Below, piece after piece: positions 43,498-52,571 of a DNA stretch of 64,000 nucleotides. Source of the DNA: Pseudonocardiales bacterium (lineage in GTDB: Bacteria > Actinomycetota > Actinomycetes > Mycobacteriales > Jatrophihabitantaceae). Under the pieces are notes generated by a model. It saw nothing but the letters and a program-made list of their open reading frames with translations, did not search any database and had not been told where the DNA came from. Made by a program: the position numbers and the translations under genes. The stretch is taken from contig JAVEET010000108.1 of assembly GCA_030840295.1 (NCBI GenBank), forward strand, positions 1 to 64,000, read 5' to 3'. The stretch's first letter is position 1. Every line of letters begins with the position of its first letter.

Positions 43498-44711
43498 CGG
43501 GTGTCTCCTCGAGGTTCGCGGGGCAGGCCGAGCACACCCTCGGCCAGGATGTTCAACATGATCTCGTCGGTGCCGCCCGCGAAGCGAAGTCCAGGTGCCG
43601 ACAACAGAAAGTCGGTCCACGCGAACGTGCCCCACTCGCCGGAATCAGCCAAGAACTCATCGCCCAACAACTCCGCGGCGGTGTTGGCCACCCGCTCGAG
43701 CTGGCGCGAGAACAGCAGCTTGGCGACCGAGCCGAGCGGCCCGGGGTGGTCCCGCAGTTCGGACTGCTCGTTCAGCAGCCGCATCGTGCGGTCGGCCACG
43801 AGCACCTCCGCCAACGCCCGCCTGGCACTCGGATCGTCCTGCTTGCCGAGATAGCTGATCAGGCCGTCGAGCCGCTGGATCAGCGGGGCACTCAGGGTCG
43901 ATTCCCCCGACCCGACCGAACCTCGCTCGGAGGTGAGAGTAGTGCGCGCGACCTGCCACCCGATGCCGGGCTCGCCGATCCGATTCTCGTCCGGGACATA
44001 GACGTTGTCGAGGAACACCTCGTTGAAATGTGCGCCGCCGGTCATCTGGCGCAGCGGGCGGACGTCGATGCCCGGCTGGTCCATGTCGAGCACGAACATC
44101 GTGAGGCCGTGATGCTTCGGCGCAGACGCATCGGTACGAGCCAGCAGCTCACCCACCTGGGCGACGTGTGCGTAGGACGTCCAGACCTTCTGTCCATTGA
44201 CCAGCCAACCGTCACCCTCCCGCCGGGCGGTGGTCCGCGCGCCGGCCAGATCCGATCCGGCGCCCGGCTCGCTGAACAGCTGGCAGGCGACCAAGTCACC
44301 GCGAAACAACGGCCTGAGGTACTTCCGCTTCAACGATTCGCTGCCGTGGTCGAGGATCGCCGGGGCCAGCATGTTGCGCGCGATGCCGAAGAACGCACGG
44401 CCGGGAACGTCGTATTCGGTCTCGAGCACCCGGTAGACCTCGTCAAGCACCGGCGACAACCCGGCGCCCCCGTAGGTCACCGGACCACCGAGCCAGCCGA
44501 AGCCACTGTCGAACACCCGCTGCCGCCATTGCCGCGACTCGGTGAGTTCCTGCTTCTCGATCTCGGGATCGGCATGTTCCAACAGGGGAATCCGGTCTGG
44601 GCCCTGGCCCCAGGCAGCGAACTCCGTGACCAGCCGCTTGGCGTTGGCGTCGAGAAACTGCCGCGCCCGTTGGGTGAACTCGGCCAGCTCGTCTGGTGCC
44701 ACGCCACTCAT
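43494..44711 (-). CDS. Acyl-CoA dehydrogenase, FAD-containing partner
   Basis: A 405-residue acyl-CoA dehydrogenase. CQLFSEPGAGSDLAG (about 140-154) binds FAD and substrate, NGQKVWTSYAH is family-typical, and the C-terminal flavin loop reads AGGTDEIMLN. The usual glutamate before GT is a glycine here. A glutamate in TSERGS (about 265) is placed as in isovaleryl-CoA-type dehydrogenases. It is coupled to a second dehydrogenase gene, as in the mycobacterial two-subunit FadE/ChsE enzymes. ATGA overlaps on both sides. Confidence 0.88.
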   Translation of the reverse strand: MSGVAPDELAEFTQRARQFLDANAKRLVTEFAAWGQGPDRIPLLEHADPEIEKQELTESRQWRQRVFDSGFGWLGGPVTYGGAGLSPVLDEVYRVLETEYDVPGRAFFGIARNMLAPAILDHGSESLKRKYLRPLFRGDLVACQLFSEPGAGSDLAGARTTARREGDGWLVNGQKVWTSYAHVAQVGELLARTDASAPKHHGLTMFVLDMDQPGIDVRPLRQMTGGAHFNEVFLDNVYVPDENRIGEPGIGWQVARTTLTSERGSVGSGESTLSAPLIQRLDGLISYLGKQDDPSARRALAEVLVADRTMRLLNEQSELRDHPGPLGSVAKLLFSRQLERVANTAAELLGDEFLADSGEWGTFAWTDFLLSAPGLRFAGGTDEIMLNILAEGVLGLPREPRGDTR

Positions 44712-45868
44712 GCCGCACTGCCCGCGGACGCTGCCACACCAGGTGTCTCCGCCAAGGCGGCCATCGTCAGCAGTCGCTCCCGCATTTGGTCGGCGCCGCC
44801 CAGGAGCAGCTGGGTGCTCTTGGCCCGCCGGAAATACAGGTGGCTGCTGTGCTCCCAGGTGAAGCCGATCCCGCCGTGCACGTGCAGCGCATCGGAGGCG
44901 ATCGAGAAGTAGGCATCGGAGCAGACCAGCGCGGCAAGGCTCGCGGCCGCTGCGAGATCGCGGTCCTGGCGGTCCGGCGAATCGACCACCCGGACCGCCT
45001 CGACCATGCTCGCCCGCGCACTTTCGAGGGTGATCAACATGTTCGCGCAGGTGTGTTTGATCGCCTGGAAAGACCCGATCGGGCGGCCGAACTGGACGCG
45101 ATCCTTGGCGTACTGCACCGCGGTGCGCAGGCACCGCTCGGCACCGCCGACCTGCTCGGCAGCCAGCATCGAGCGGGCCACGTCGAGGCAGCGCGTCCAA
45201 CCGGCGACCGGGTCGGGTCCACTCACCGGCCGTGCCGCCACCTCGCGGAACTCGATCAGGGCGAGCTTGCGGGTCGGATCGAGCGTAGTCAGCGACCGCC
45301 GGCTGAGGCCGGCAGCGTCCGGGTCGACGGCGAAGAAACCCAGCCCGGACGTACTCCGCGCAGCCACCAGCAGCCCGGTCGCGGTGGCGCCGTCGATCAC
45401 CTGACGAGCTCGGCCGGACAGTGACCACCCGCCCGCGTACGCGTCCGCAGTGATCTCGACCGCGGTACCTGGCGTGGTCGGCGCAGCCACAGCCAGCCTG
45501 CTGGTCCCGTCAGCGATGCCGGGTAACAGCTCAGCGCGCGCGCTTTCGTCGCCCACCTGGAGCAGCACGGTCGCCGCGAGCACGGCGGAGGACAGCAACG
45601 GCGCGCATAGCAGGACCTCGCCGGCGGCCTGCATGACCAGGCTGAGTTCGGTCAACCCCAGCCCGAGGCCGCCGTAGCACTCCGGCACAGCCAGGCCAGG
45701 GATTCCGAGGTCGGCCAGGCGACTCCACACGGCGGGGTCGAAACCGGCCTCGGTCGCCATCAACGCCCGTACCGCCGGCTCGCTGCTGTACTCGGCGAGG
45801 AACTCCGTGATCGTGCGCCCGATCTCGATCTGCTCGCCGGTGAGTCGTGGCCGATCCAACACGTTCAT
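44708..45868 (-). CDS. Acyl-CoA dehydrogenase, second subunit
   Basis: A 386-residue acyl-CoA dehydrogenase homologue. AKDRVQFGRPIGSFQAIKH (about 272-290) and HVHGGIGFTWEHSSHLYFRRA (about 335-355) are clear, but the catalytic base at the C-terminal loop is missing (LLLGGADQM). Such degenerate subunits form alpha2beta2 enzymes with a neighbour that carries the base, here the gene at 43494. ATG at 45868 follows the HpaB-like stop by five bases. Confidence 0.86.
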   Translation of the reverse strand: MNVLDRPRLTGEQIEIGRTITEFLAEYSSEPAVRALMATEAGFDPAVWSRLADLGIPGLAVPECYGGLGLGLTELSLVMQAAGEVLLCAPLLSSAVLAATVLLQVGDESARAELLPGIADGTSRLAVAAPTTPGTAVEITADAYAGGWSLSGRARQVIDGATATGLLVAARSTSGLGFFAVDPDAAGLSRRSLTTLDPTRKLALIEFREVAARPVSGPDPVAGWTRCLDVARSMLAAEQVGGAERCLRTAVQYAKDRVQFGRPIGSFQAIKHTCANMLITLESARASMVEAVRVVDSPDRQDRDLAAAASLAALVCSDAYFSIASDALHVHGGIGFTWEHSSHLYFRRAKSTQLLLGGADQMRERLLTMAALAETPGVAASAGSAA

Positions 45869-45873
45869 GGCGG

Positions 45874-47256
45874 CTACTCCCGCGGGCCGAGGCCGGCTGC
45901 CTCCCGGGCCATCTCGACTGCCTCGGCCATCGGATAGTGCTTGCGGGTAACGATCCGCTGGGCATACAAGCCGCCGCCGGACTGCACGTTGGTGACGTAA
46001 TGCCAACCACCGAAGGCGTCGGCGACCATGTCGCGGATGGCGTGCATCAAACGCAGCCGGTCCTCACCGGAGACCTCCGGGTTGCCGGTCATGTACTGGC
46101 GGATGTGGTTCTCCAGCTCGGGCACCTCGAGGTCGCCGATCGTGGGTGCGGTCAGCACCGAACCACCGGCGATGTCGATCAGGTGCCGTGCCATCACGTT
46201 GAACTCCGCCGCACCGTGGTACTTCGCGGCGTTGGTGTACAGCTCGTCCGGGTAGACGAAGCCGTCAGCGGTGCTGTGTGCGTTGGCCAGCGCGGCCTCG
46301 AGCCCGGCGCGGATGAGCGTGGCGTAGATGACCAGCTCGCTGATCTTCTCCTTGACGTGCGCCACTCTGCTGAGCCCGTTGGCCTCGGCGATCAGCTGCG
46401 CCAGGCCGACCAGCATGTCGGCGTCGTGGGCCATCTCGCCAACGCCGCCAAGGCGCTCCCACAGGCCGAGGGAGTGCGCGAAGATCGCCGAGAATTCCGT
46501 TTGCCCGTCGAGGAAGATCCGCTCGTTGGGCACGAACACGTCGTCGAAGATGACGAAGCAGTCCGGCATCTGGCGCTTGCGCGACATCGGGTAGTGGCGG
46601 TCGTCCTCGCCGCGGAAGGCGTAGGTGGTGTTGATGGTCGACACGCCGGGCGCGTCGGCCGGCACGGCGCACGCGATGGCGTAGTCCTCCTCGCCGGCGC
46701 TCATCTTCTTCGTAGGCATGACGAACAACTCGTGGGCAAGGGATGCACCGGTGATGTGCAGCTTCGCGCCACGGATGACGACCCCGTCCGGCCGGCGCTC
46801 GACGACCCGGACGTAGGCGTCCTGATCGGCCTGCTGGCCGGGCGGCAGCGCCCGGTGGCCCTTTGCGTCGGTGATGGCCTCGGTGACGCGCAGGTCGTTA
46901 TCGGCCACGAAGTTGAGGTGCGTGCGGACCCGTTCCGCGAGTTCGGGATACGTCGCATCCAGCTGCGGAAGCACCGTCAGCAGGGTCATCACGGAGGTGA
47001 ACGTGGTGTGGGCGAGCATGTCGACCCCACGCAGCAGCCCGACGATGTCGCGCAGCGCCTCGACCGACTTCGGAGGCGTCAGCAGCGGGTTGCGGGCGCC
47101 TGGCTCGGAAGAGTGGAACTTGTCGTAGCCCTGGGCCACCAGTTCCACCGCGATCCGGGTGGTCGGGTCGGTGACCAGGTCCTTGATCTGGCGGCCGTCG
47201 ATGTAGGTCCGGCGGTCGTCGTCCAGCGAGGCTACGTACTGTTCACCAGTGAGCAC
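45874..47256 (-). CDS. HpaB / 4-hydroxybutyryl-CoA dehydratase family flavoprotein without Fe-S ligands
   Basis: A 460-residue acyl-CoA-dehydrogenase-fold flavoprotein of the HpaB/4-hydroxybutyryl-CoA dehydratase (AbfD) family. The middle segment (AITDAKGHRALPPGQQAD, then VRGAKLHITGASLAHE and VMPTKKM) matches AbfD well in layout. However, the cluster-ligating cysteines and histidine of AbfD are absent: the H-x6-C equivalent reads LGLWERLGGVGEM, and the only cysteines are in AIACAV and MPDCFV. It is therefore more like an FADH2-dependent hydroxylase or an atypical dehydratase. GTG start with AGAAGGGTGA upstream. It heads the HpaB - ACAD - ACAD - SDR set. Confidence 0.8.
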   Translation of the reverse strand: MLTGEQYVASLDDDRRTYIDGRQIKDLVTDPTTRIAVELVAQGYDKFHSSEPGARNPLLTPPKSVEALRDIVGLLRGVDMLAHTTFTSVMTLLTVLPQLDATYPELAERVRTHLNFVADNDLRVTEAITDAKGHRALPPGQQADQDAYVRVVERRPDGVVIRGAKLHITGASLAHELFVMPTKKMSAGEEDYAIACAVPADAPGVSTINTTYAFRGEDDRHYPMSRKRQMPDCFVIFDDVFVPNERIFLDGQTEFSAIFAHSLGLWERLGGVGEMAHDADMLVGLAQLIAEANGLSRVAHVKEKISELVIYATLIRAGLEAALANAHSTADGFVYPDELYTNAAKYHGAAEFNVMARHLIDIAGGSVLTAPTIGDLEVPELENHIRQYMTGNPEVSGEDRLRLMHAIRDMVADAFGGWHYVTNVQSGGGLYAQRIVTRKHYPMAEAVEMAREAAGLGPRE

Positions 47257-47359
47257 GGTTTCACCCTTCTGCGGTGTAGGGGGTCGGTCTCATCATCACC
47301 TGCCACGCTATGCCAAGTAAGGGCCGCGACCGCGGGGGTTGGAGAATCCTCCGACCGGC

Positions 47360-48124
47360 TCAGCCCGTCCCCCCCAGATACGCCAGCGCGAGGTCGGTGC
47401 TGGACAGCAAATCGGCGGCGGACCCTGACGCCGCGATCCGCCCGTGGGCGATTACGTACCCGCGGTCGGCCAGCCGCAGTGCCCGCTCGGCAAGCTGCTC
47501 GACCAGCAGGACGGTGCCACCCTCGCGGCTCACCTGGGCCAGCGCGGCGAATACCTCGTCGATGATCACCGGGGCCAACCCCAGCGACGGCTCGTCCAGC
47601 ATGAGCAGGTCGGGGCGCCGGACCAGGGCCAGCGCGATCGCCAACATCTGCTGCTGGCCGCCGGACAACAGACCGGCATAGTCGGCCAGCCGCGTCTTCA
47701 GCGCGGGGAAGATGTCCAGCGCCCGCCCGATCCGCTCCTGCTCCTCGGCGCGCGACAGCTTGGTGCCGTACATGCCGAGCACGAGGTTGTCCTGCACGGT
47801 CTGCTTGCCGAACAACCGTCGACCTTCGGGCACATGCGCCAGCCCACGCCGCGCGATCTTCTGCGGCGGCACGCCCTGCAGCGGACGCCCTTCGAAGGTG
47901 ATGCTGCCGGCGAACACCGGGATCAGCCCCGAGATCGCCCGCAACAGGGTCGACTTGCCCGCGCCGTTGCTGCCGAGCAGGGCGACCGTCTCACCGCGCC
48001 GGACGGTGATGCTGACGTCGCGTAGCACCGGGACCGACCCGTACCCGGCGTCCACCCCGTCCACCTGCAGAACCGCTTCGGGTGGCGCGGCGACGTCGCC
48101 GGCCGTCTCGACCAGGCTGCTCAC
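47360..48124 (-). CDS. livF: Branched-chain-type ABC ATPase LivF (cluster 2)
   Basis: A 254-residue ABC ATPase with Walker A GSNGAGKST (about 49-57; LLGSN in place of the usual LLGPN), signature LSGGQQQM and Walker B LLMLDEPSLGLAP. GTG start overlaps the LivM-LivG fusion stop (GTGA). It is the last gene of the second Liv operon. Confidence 0.93.
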   Translation of the reverse strand: MSSLVETAGDVAAPPEAVLQVDGVDAGYGSVPVLRDVSITVRRGETVALLGSNGAGKSTLLRAISGLIPVFAGSITFEGRPLQGVPPQKIARRGLAHVPEGRRLFGKQTVQDNLVLGMYGTKLSRAEEQERIGRALDIFPALKTRLADYAGLLSGGQQQMLAIALALVRRPDLLMLDEPSLGLAPVIIDEVFAALAQVSREGGTVLLVEQLAERALRLADRGYVIAHGRIAASGSAADLLSSTDLALAYLGGTG

Positions 48125-50007
48125 GCCGACACCCCCAGGTAGGTCTCGCGGACCCGCCGGTCGGAGAAGACCGCCTCAGGATCGCCCGACGTGACCACGG
48201 TGCCCTGGTCCAGCACAGTCACGTGCGTGCAGACCTCGCGCACCCAGCCGATGTGGTGCTCGACGACGAGCACTGTGACCCCGCCGCCACCGAGGTTGCG
48301 GACCAGCCGGTCCAGCACCTCGAGCTCGTCGGCGGACAGCCCGGCCGCCGGTTCGTCCAGCAGCAGCAGTCGGGGTTCCACCATCAAGGCACGGGCGATC
48401 TCGATCATCCGCTGGTGTCCGTGCGGCAGGTCACCGGCGCGGGCGCCGGCGCGGTCGGCCAACCCGAGCGCTTCGAGCAGGTCGTTCGCCCGCTGCCCGA
48501 GCACCTTGCTCTCGCGCCGGTTGCGGGGCAGCCGGGCCAGGACCTCGGCCGCAGTGGCCTTCTCGCCGCTGTAGGACCCGAGCATCACGTTCTCCCAGGC
48601 CGAGAGGTCCTTGAGTAACCGCGGTGTTTGGAAGGTCCGGCCGATCCCGAGCTTGGCGAGCTTTGCCGGCGCGATGCCGGTCAGCGTCGTCTCGTCCAGG
48701 CTGACCGTCCCCGAGGACGGGACGTAGATGCCTGTGATCACGTTCAGCAGGGTGGTCTTACCCGACCCGTTCGGACCGACCAGCCCATACACCCGGCCCG
48801 GCTCGAGCTGAAGGGACACACCCTGCAGGGCCTTGACGCCACCGAACGCCACGGCGACGCCGTCGACGACCAGCGCACCCGAGGACGGGTTGCCGTCCGG
48901 GGCTGCACGGCGTTTGAGCAGCGCGGCGATCCTCGCGGCCGAATCCGAGACGACCGCCTCGGGGTCGAGCGCGAGGTCGGCACGCGCCGCGGGTTCGGCG
49001 GCGGATGACCGGCGGCGGACCCGCCGCCATGCGGTTTCCACTGCGCCCATAATGCCTTCGGGTGCGAATGCCATGAAGGCGAGCAGCGCGACGCCGTAGA
49101 TGACCATCCGCCATTCGGCCAGCGAGGTCAGGAACTCCGGGATGGCGAAGAATGCCAGCGCGCCGATGACCGGCCCCAGCCAGCGTCCCAGGCCGCCGGC
49201 CACGATGATGACGATGAAGAAGATCGAGAAGTACGTGGTGAACTGGTCGGGCGAGATGACCTGTTGCTCGAACGCGAACAGCGCTCCACCCACCCCGGCA
49301 TACGCGCCGCTGATACCGAACGCGATCAGCTTGATGTAGGTGGCACGAACCCCCGACACCGTCCCCGCCTCGCCGCCTTCCTTGATGGCGATCAACCCGC
49401 GCCCCAGCCGGGACTGGGCGAACGTCCGGTAGAGCACCAGCCCGACGGCGTTGATCGCCACCACAAGATAGAACAACTGCTTCGAGCTCATCGGGACGAC
49501 GATCCCGACCAGGCCGTCCGCGCCGCCGGTGAGACCGCGGAAGTGATTCACCAGTCCGACCACCACCCCGCCGAAGGCCAGCGTGGTCAGCGCGAAGTAC
49601 CAGGTGGACAGACGCAGCGATGGCAGCCCCATCACGATGCCGGTCACCGCGCCGGCCAGCAGCCCGACGATCAACGCCGGCCACATCCCCCAGCCGCGGT
49701 GCACGATCAGGCCACCGGCGACGTACGCCCCGACCGCCACGATCGCCCCCTGGCCGAGTGATACCTGCCCGCCCAGGCCGTATAGCAGATTCATGCCGAT
49801 CCCGACGATGCTGTAGATACCCACACCGCCGGCGACGAAGAAGATGTACGTGGTGTTGCTGATCATCGGGTACAGCACCGCAACAGCCAGGACCAGCCAC
49901 CAGAACCACGTGCTGCCGAACGAGTCGCGCAACCGCGGGGATCCCGAGGAGCCGGTAGCCGCCCGCGTCCGCGAAGACCGGCCGAATCGGCCCGCCAGGT
50001 CAGACAC
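48121..50007 (-). CDS. Fused LivM permease - LivG ATPase (cluster 2)
   Basis: A 628-residue protein. Residues about 30-330 form a LivM permease with about ten helices (LYGLGGQVSLGQGAIVAVGAY signature, shortened here to GLGGQVSLGQGAIVAVGAY). After a linker of about 50 residues, residues about 375-628 form a LivG ATPase with Walker A GPNGSGKTT, RTFQTPRLL, Walker B LLLDEPAAGLS and VVEHHI. Separate genes are the rule in cluster 1 of this window. The fusion fixes a 1:1 permease/ATPase ratio. GTG start with GGGAGGTC upstream. Confidence 0.92.
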   Translation of the reverse strand: MSDLAGRFGRSSRTRAATGSSGSPRLRDSFGSTWFWWLVLAVAVLYPMISNTTYIFFVAGGVGIYSIVGIGMNLLYGLGGQVSLGQGAIVAVGAYVAGGLIVHRGWGMWPALIVGLLAGAVTGIVMGLPSLRLSTWYFALTTLAFGGVVVGLVNHFRGLTGGADGLVGIVVPMSSKQLFYLVVAINAVGLVLYRTFAQSRLGRGLIAIKEGGEAGTVSGVRATYIKLIAFGISGAYAGVGGALFAFEQQVISPDQFTTYFSIFFIVIIVAGGLGRWLGPVIGALAFFAIPEFLTSLAEWRMVIYGVALLAFMAFAPEGIMGAVETAWRRVRRRSSAAEPAARADLALDPEAVVSDSAARIAALLKRRAAPDGNPSSGALVVDGVAVAFGGVKALQGVSLQLEPGRVYGLVGPNGSGKTTLLNVITGIYVPSSGTVSLDETTLTGIAPAKLAKLGIGRTFQTPRLLKDLSAWENVMLGSYSGEKATAAEVLARLPRNRRESKVLGQRANDLLEALGLADRAGARAGDLPHGHQRMIEIARALMVEPRLLLLDEPAAGLSADELEVLDRLVRNLGGGGVTVLVVEHHIGWVREVCTHVTVLDQGTVVTSGDPEAVFSDRRVRETYLGVSA

Positions 50008-50902
50008 GGGAGACCTCCCGTTCGGCGAAGATGCCTCGCGGGCGGACCAGCAGCACGACGAGCAGGACTGCGAAGGTGCCGATGCTCGACAGGTCCGGTG
50101 AGACCCGAGCGGCCATCAGGCCTTCGGCCAACGCAATCAAGTAGCCACCGACCAGCGCGCCCTTGTTGTTGCCGACGCCGCCGATCGCCACCGTCATGAA
50201 GCCCTTCACGAGCAGGGTCGGGCCGAGGGTCACCGACGCGAACATGATCGGCGCGGCCAGGATGCCGGCCAGGGCACCGATCAGGCCGCCGATGAACCAC
50301 GACGACCGGGTGAGAGCCACCGGGTCGATTCCGCGCAACAGGGCGCCGGGACGTTCCTCGGCGATTGCCCGCACCGCCCGGCCCGACCGGGTGCGGTACA
50401 GCGCCGTCAGTCCGGCTAACACGACGAACGGCACCAGGATCAAGACGAAGCTGTAGCTGGACAGCCCGGCATCGCCCACCCGCACCACGAAGTGCGCGTC
50501 GAACGGCCAGGGGTAGCGGACGATCCGGGCCTCCCCTCCCCAGACCTTGCCCATCAGGTCGTCCAGGATGAGCGAGACGGCCAGCGTGGTGATCAGCCAG
50601 CTATGCGAGGACGAATCTCGTTTGAGTACCGGCTTGATCGCCACGAAGTCGATCACGATCGCCAGCACGCCACCGGCCAACACGCCACCGATCAAAGCGA
50701 CCAGCCACGGCAGATTGGCGGCAAGCAAGGTCGAGGCCAGCAGGGCGCCGATCACCACCACCGAGCCCTGCGCGAAGTTGAAGATGTTCGTCGGCTGGAA
50801 CATCACGTTGAAGCTCATGCCCACGATGCCGTACAGGCCGCCGTAGACGAGCATGAAGAAGATGGCGTCCATCAGGATCGGATACCCCTCATAGCGTGCC
50901 AC
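50000..50902 (-). CDS. livH: Branched-chain-type ABC transporter permease LivH (cluster 2)
   Basis: A 300-residue LivH-type permease with about eight helices. FMLVYGGLYGIVGMSFNVMFQ and RTRSGRAVRAIAEERPGALLRGI are visible. GTG at 50902 overlaps the ligase stop by 14 bases. ATG at 50872 is an equally good start and gives a more usual N-terminus. It overlaps the LivM-LivG fusion by eight bases. Confidence 0.9.
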   Translation of the reverse strand: MARYEGYPILMDAIFFMLVYGGLYGIVGMSFNVMFQPTNIFNFAQGSVVVIGALLASTLLAANLPWLVALIGGVLAGGVLAIVIDFVAIKPVLKRDSSSHSWLITTLAVSLILDDLMGKVWGGEARIVRYPWPFDAHFVVRVGDAGLSSYSFVLILVPFVVLAGLTALYRTRSGRAVRAIAEERPGALLRGIDPVALTRSSWFIGGLIGALAGILAAPIMFASVTLGPTLLVKGFMTVAIGGVGNNKGALVGGYLIALAEGLMAARVSPDLSSIGTFAVLLVVLLVRPRGIFAEREVSRV

Positions 50903-52517
50903 CGTCGGCGGACGCGCTCTCAGGCGTCCAGGTGATCAGCTCACGCTTGAGCACCTTTCCGCTGGCATTCTTGGGCAATTCACTGACGAACCAGTACTCG
51001 GTGGGCACCTTGTACCGGCCGAGGTGCGCGCTGCAGTAGGTGTGGAGCTCAGCCGGCGTGATCGGCTCATCACCACGCAGCACCACCCACGCCCGTACGG
51101 CCTCACCCCAGACGGGGTCCGCCACACCGACCACCGCCACCTCGGACACCGCAGGGTGCTCGGCCATCACATGCTCGATCTCGAGGGGATAGACGTTCTC
51201 GCCACCCCGGATGATCATGTCGTTCGAGCGCCCGTTGAGCCACAGGAACCCCTCGTCGTCGAGGTAGCCCAGATCGCCGGCCCGGAACCAGCCGTCGCCG
51301 GGCAGCGACTGCGCGCTCCGCTCAGGCAGGTCGAGGTACCCCGACATCGTGGTGTTGTTGCGGGTGACGATCTCACCGACGGTGCCAACCGCAACGTCGT
51401 TGAGCTCGGCGTCGCAGATCCGCAGCTCGACCCCGATCGCCGGGCGGCCCACCGAGCCGAGTAGGTGCGCCTCCCCCGCTGCGGCGCGGCGGTGATCGGC
51501 CGGCGTCAGGAATGTCGCCGAGCCGTTCTCGGTGCCGGCGCCGAAGCTGTTGGCGAAGTCGCAGCCGAACAGGTCGATCGCCTCGCGCAGCAGGGCCGGC
51601 GGCATCGGCGAGGCCCCGTAGGTGATGATCCGCAGTTGGTCGTAGGACGCTTGCCGCGCGCCGGGAATGTTCATGACGGTCTGCAGCATGGTCGGCACCA
51701 GGAACACCGAGGTCGGCCCATCCGGCCGGGACAGCCACGACTGCACCTCGACCGGATCGAACTGCGGCAGCAGCAGCACCGGCGCCCCGAGGTAGATGCA
51801 CATCAGGGTCTGGAAGTACCCGGCCGAGTGGAACAGCGGCGACGAGGTCAGGTAGACATCGTCGCGCCGCATCTCGGTCTCGAGCATCTGCACGACGCAG
51901 ATCCCGTGTGTCATGCGGTACGAAGTCTGCACTCCCTTGGGAAGCCCTGTGGTGCCGCTGGTAAAGGCCAGCACAGCAGTATCCTCAGCGTCGGCCTGAC
52001 CCGCGGGGGGTTCGGCCTCGGACCGGCCGACCAGGACGTCCTCGTAGAACGCCGCCTCTCCGGTTGCCTCGTCGAGGCAGATCAGGTGCTTGATGGACGG
52101 GTGCTCGTTCTGCACGCCTGTGAGCAGCTCGGTGTAGCGACCGGAGTGGAACATCACGCTCGGCTCCCCCCGCTCGAGGAGCACGTCCGCCTCGCGCCTG
52201 CTCAGCCGGAAGTTCAGCGGCATGAAGGTGGCGCCGAGCTTCAGGGTGGCCAGCAGCACCTCAACATGGCGCTGACCATCGGTGGCCATGGTGGCGACCC
52301 GGGTTCCGCGTTCGACCCCGAATTCGCGCATCACATCAACGAGCTGGTTGACGCGGCGGTTGACCTGCGCGTAGGTCAGCTTCGACCCGTCACCCAGGAT
52401 GAATGCGGTGTTGTCAGCGGCACGACGGGTGGCCAGCCGCAACCAGTCGCCGGGCAGCACGTTGAACGACTGGTAGCTCCCGTCGCCGGCGTAGGTCGTG
52501 ATGGGCACCGAATTCAT
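50889..52517 (-). CDS. Acyl-CoA synthetase (AMP-forming) inside the second Liv operon
   Basis: A 542-residue ANL ligase. P-loop AFTSGTTGLPKG (about 194-205), GAGTENGSAT (A5 region), AGDLGYLDDEGFLWLNGRSN and GGENVYPLEIE, and the catalytic lysine in PKNASGKVLK. Encoded between the binding protein and the permeases, it probably activates the transported acid on entry. ATG at 52517 has GGAGTAG upstream. Confidence 0.9.
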   Translation of the reverse strand: MNSVPITTYAGDGSYQSFNVLPGDWLRLATRRAADNTAFILGDGSKLTYAQVNRRVNQLVDVMREFGVERGTRVATMATDGQRHVEVLLATLKLGATFMPLNFRLSRREADVLLERGEPSVMFHSGRYTELLTGVQNEHPSIKHLICLDEATGEAAFYEDVLVGRSEAEPPAGQADAEDTAVLAFTSGTTGLPKGVQTSYRMTHGICVVQMLETEMRRDDVYLTSSPLFHSAGYFQTLMCIYLGAPVLLLPQFDPVEVQSWLSRPDGPTSVFLVPTMLQTVMNIPGARQASYDQLRIITYGASPMPPALLREAIDLFGCDFANSFGAGTENGSATFLTPADHRRAAAGEAHLLGSVGRPAIGVELRICDAELNDVAVGTVGEIVTRNNTTMSGYLDLPERSAQSLPGDGWFRAGDLGYLDDEGFLWLNGRSNDMIIRGGENVYPLEIEHVMAEHPAVSEVAVVGVADPVWGEAVRAWVVLRGDEPITPAELHTYCSAHLGRYKVPTEYWFVSELPKNASGKVLKRELITWTPESASADGGTL

Positions 52518-52571
52518 CTCAGCTACTCCACTCCGTGAAGGTCCTTGGGTATCGATTCTCGCCGGTCTCGG

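Noticed and set aside
45847-47565. 572-codon plus-strand frame opposite the HpaB-like gene
   Set aside because: Antisense shadow; it crosses an intergenic region and has no recognisable fold.
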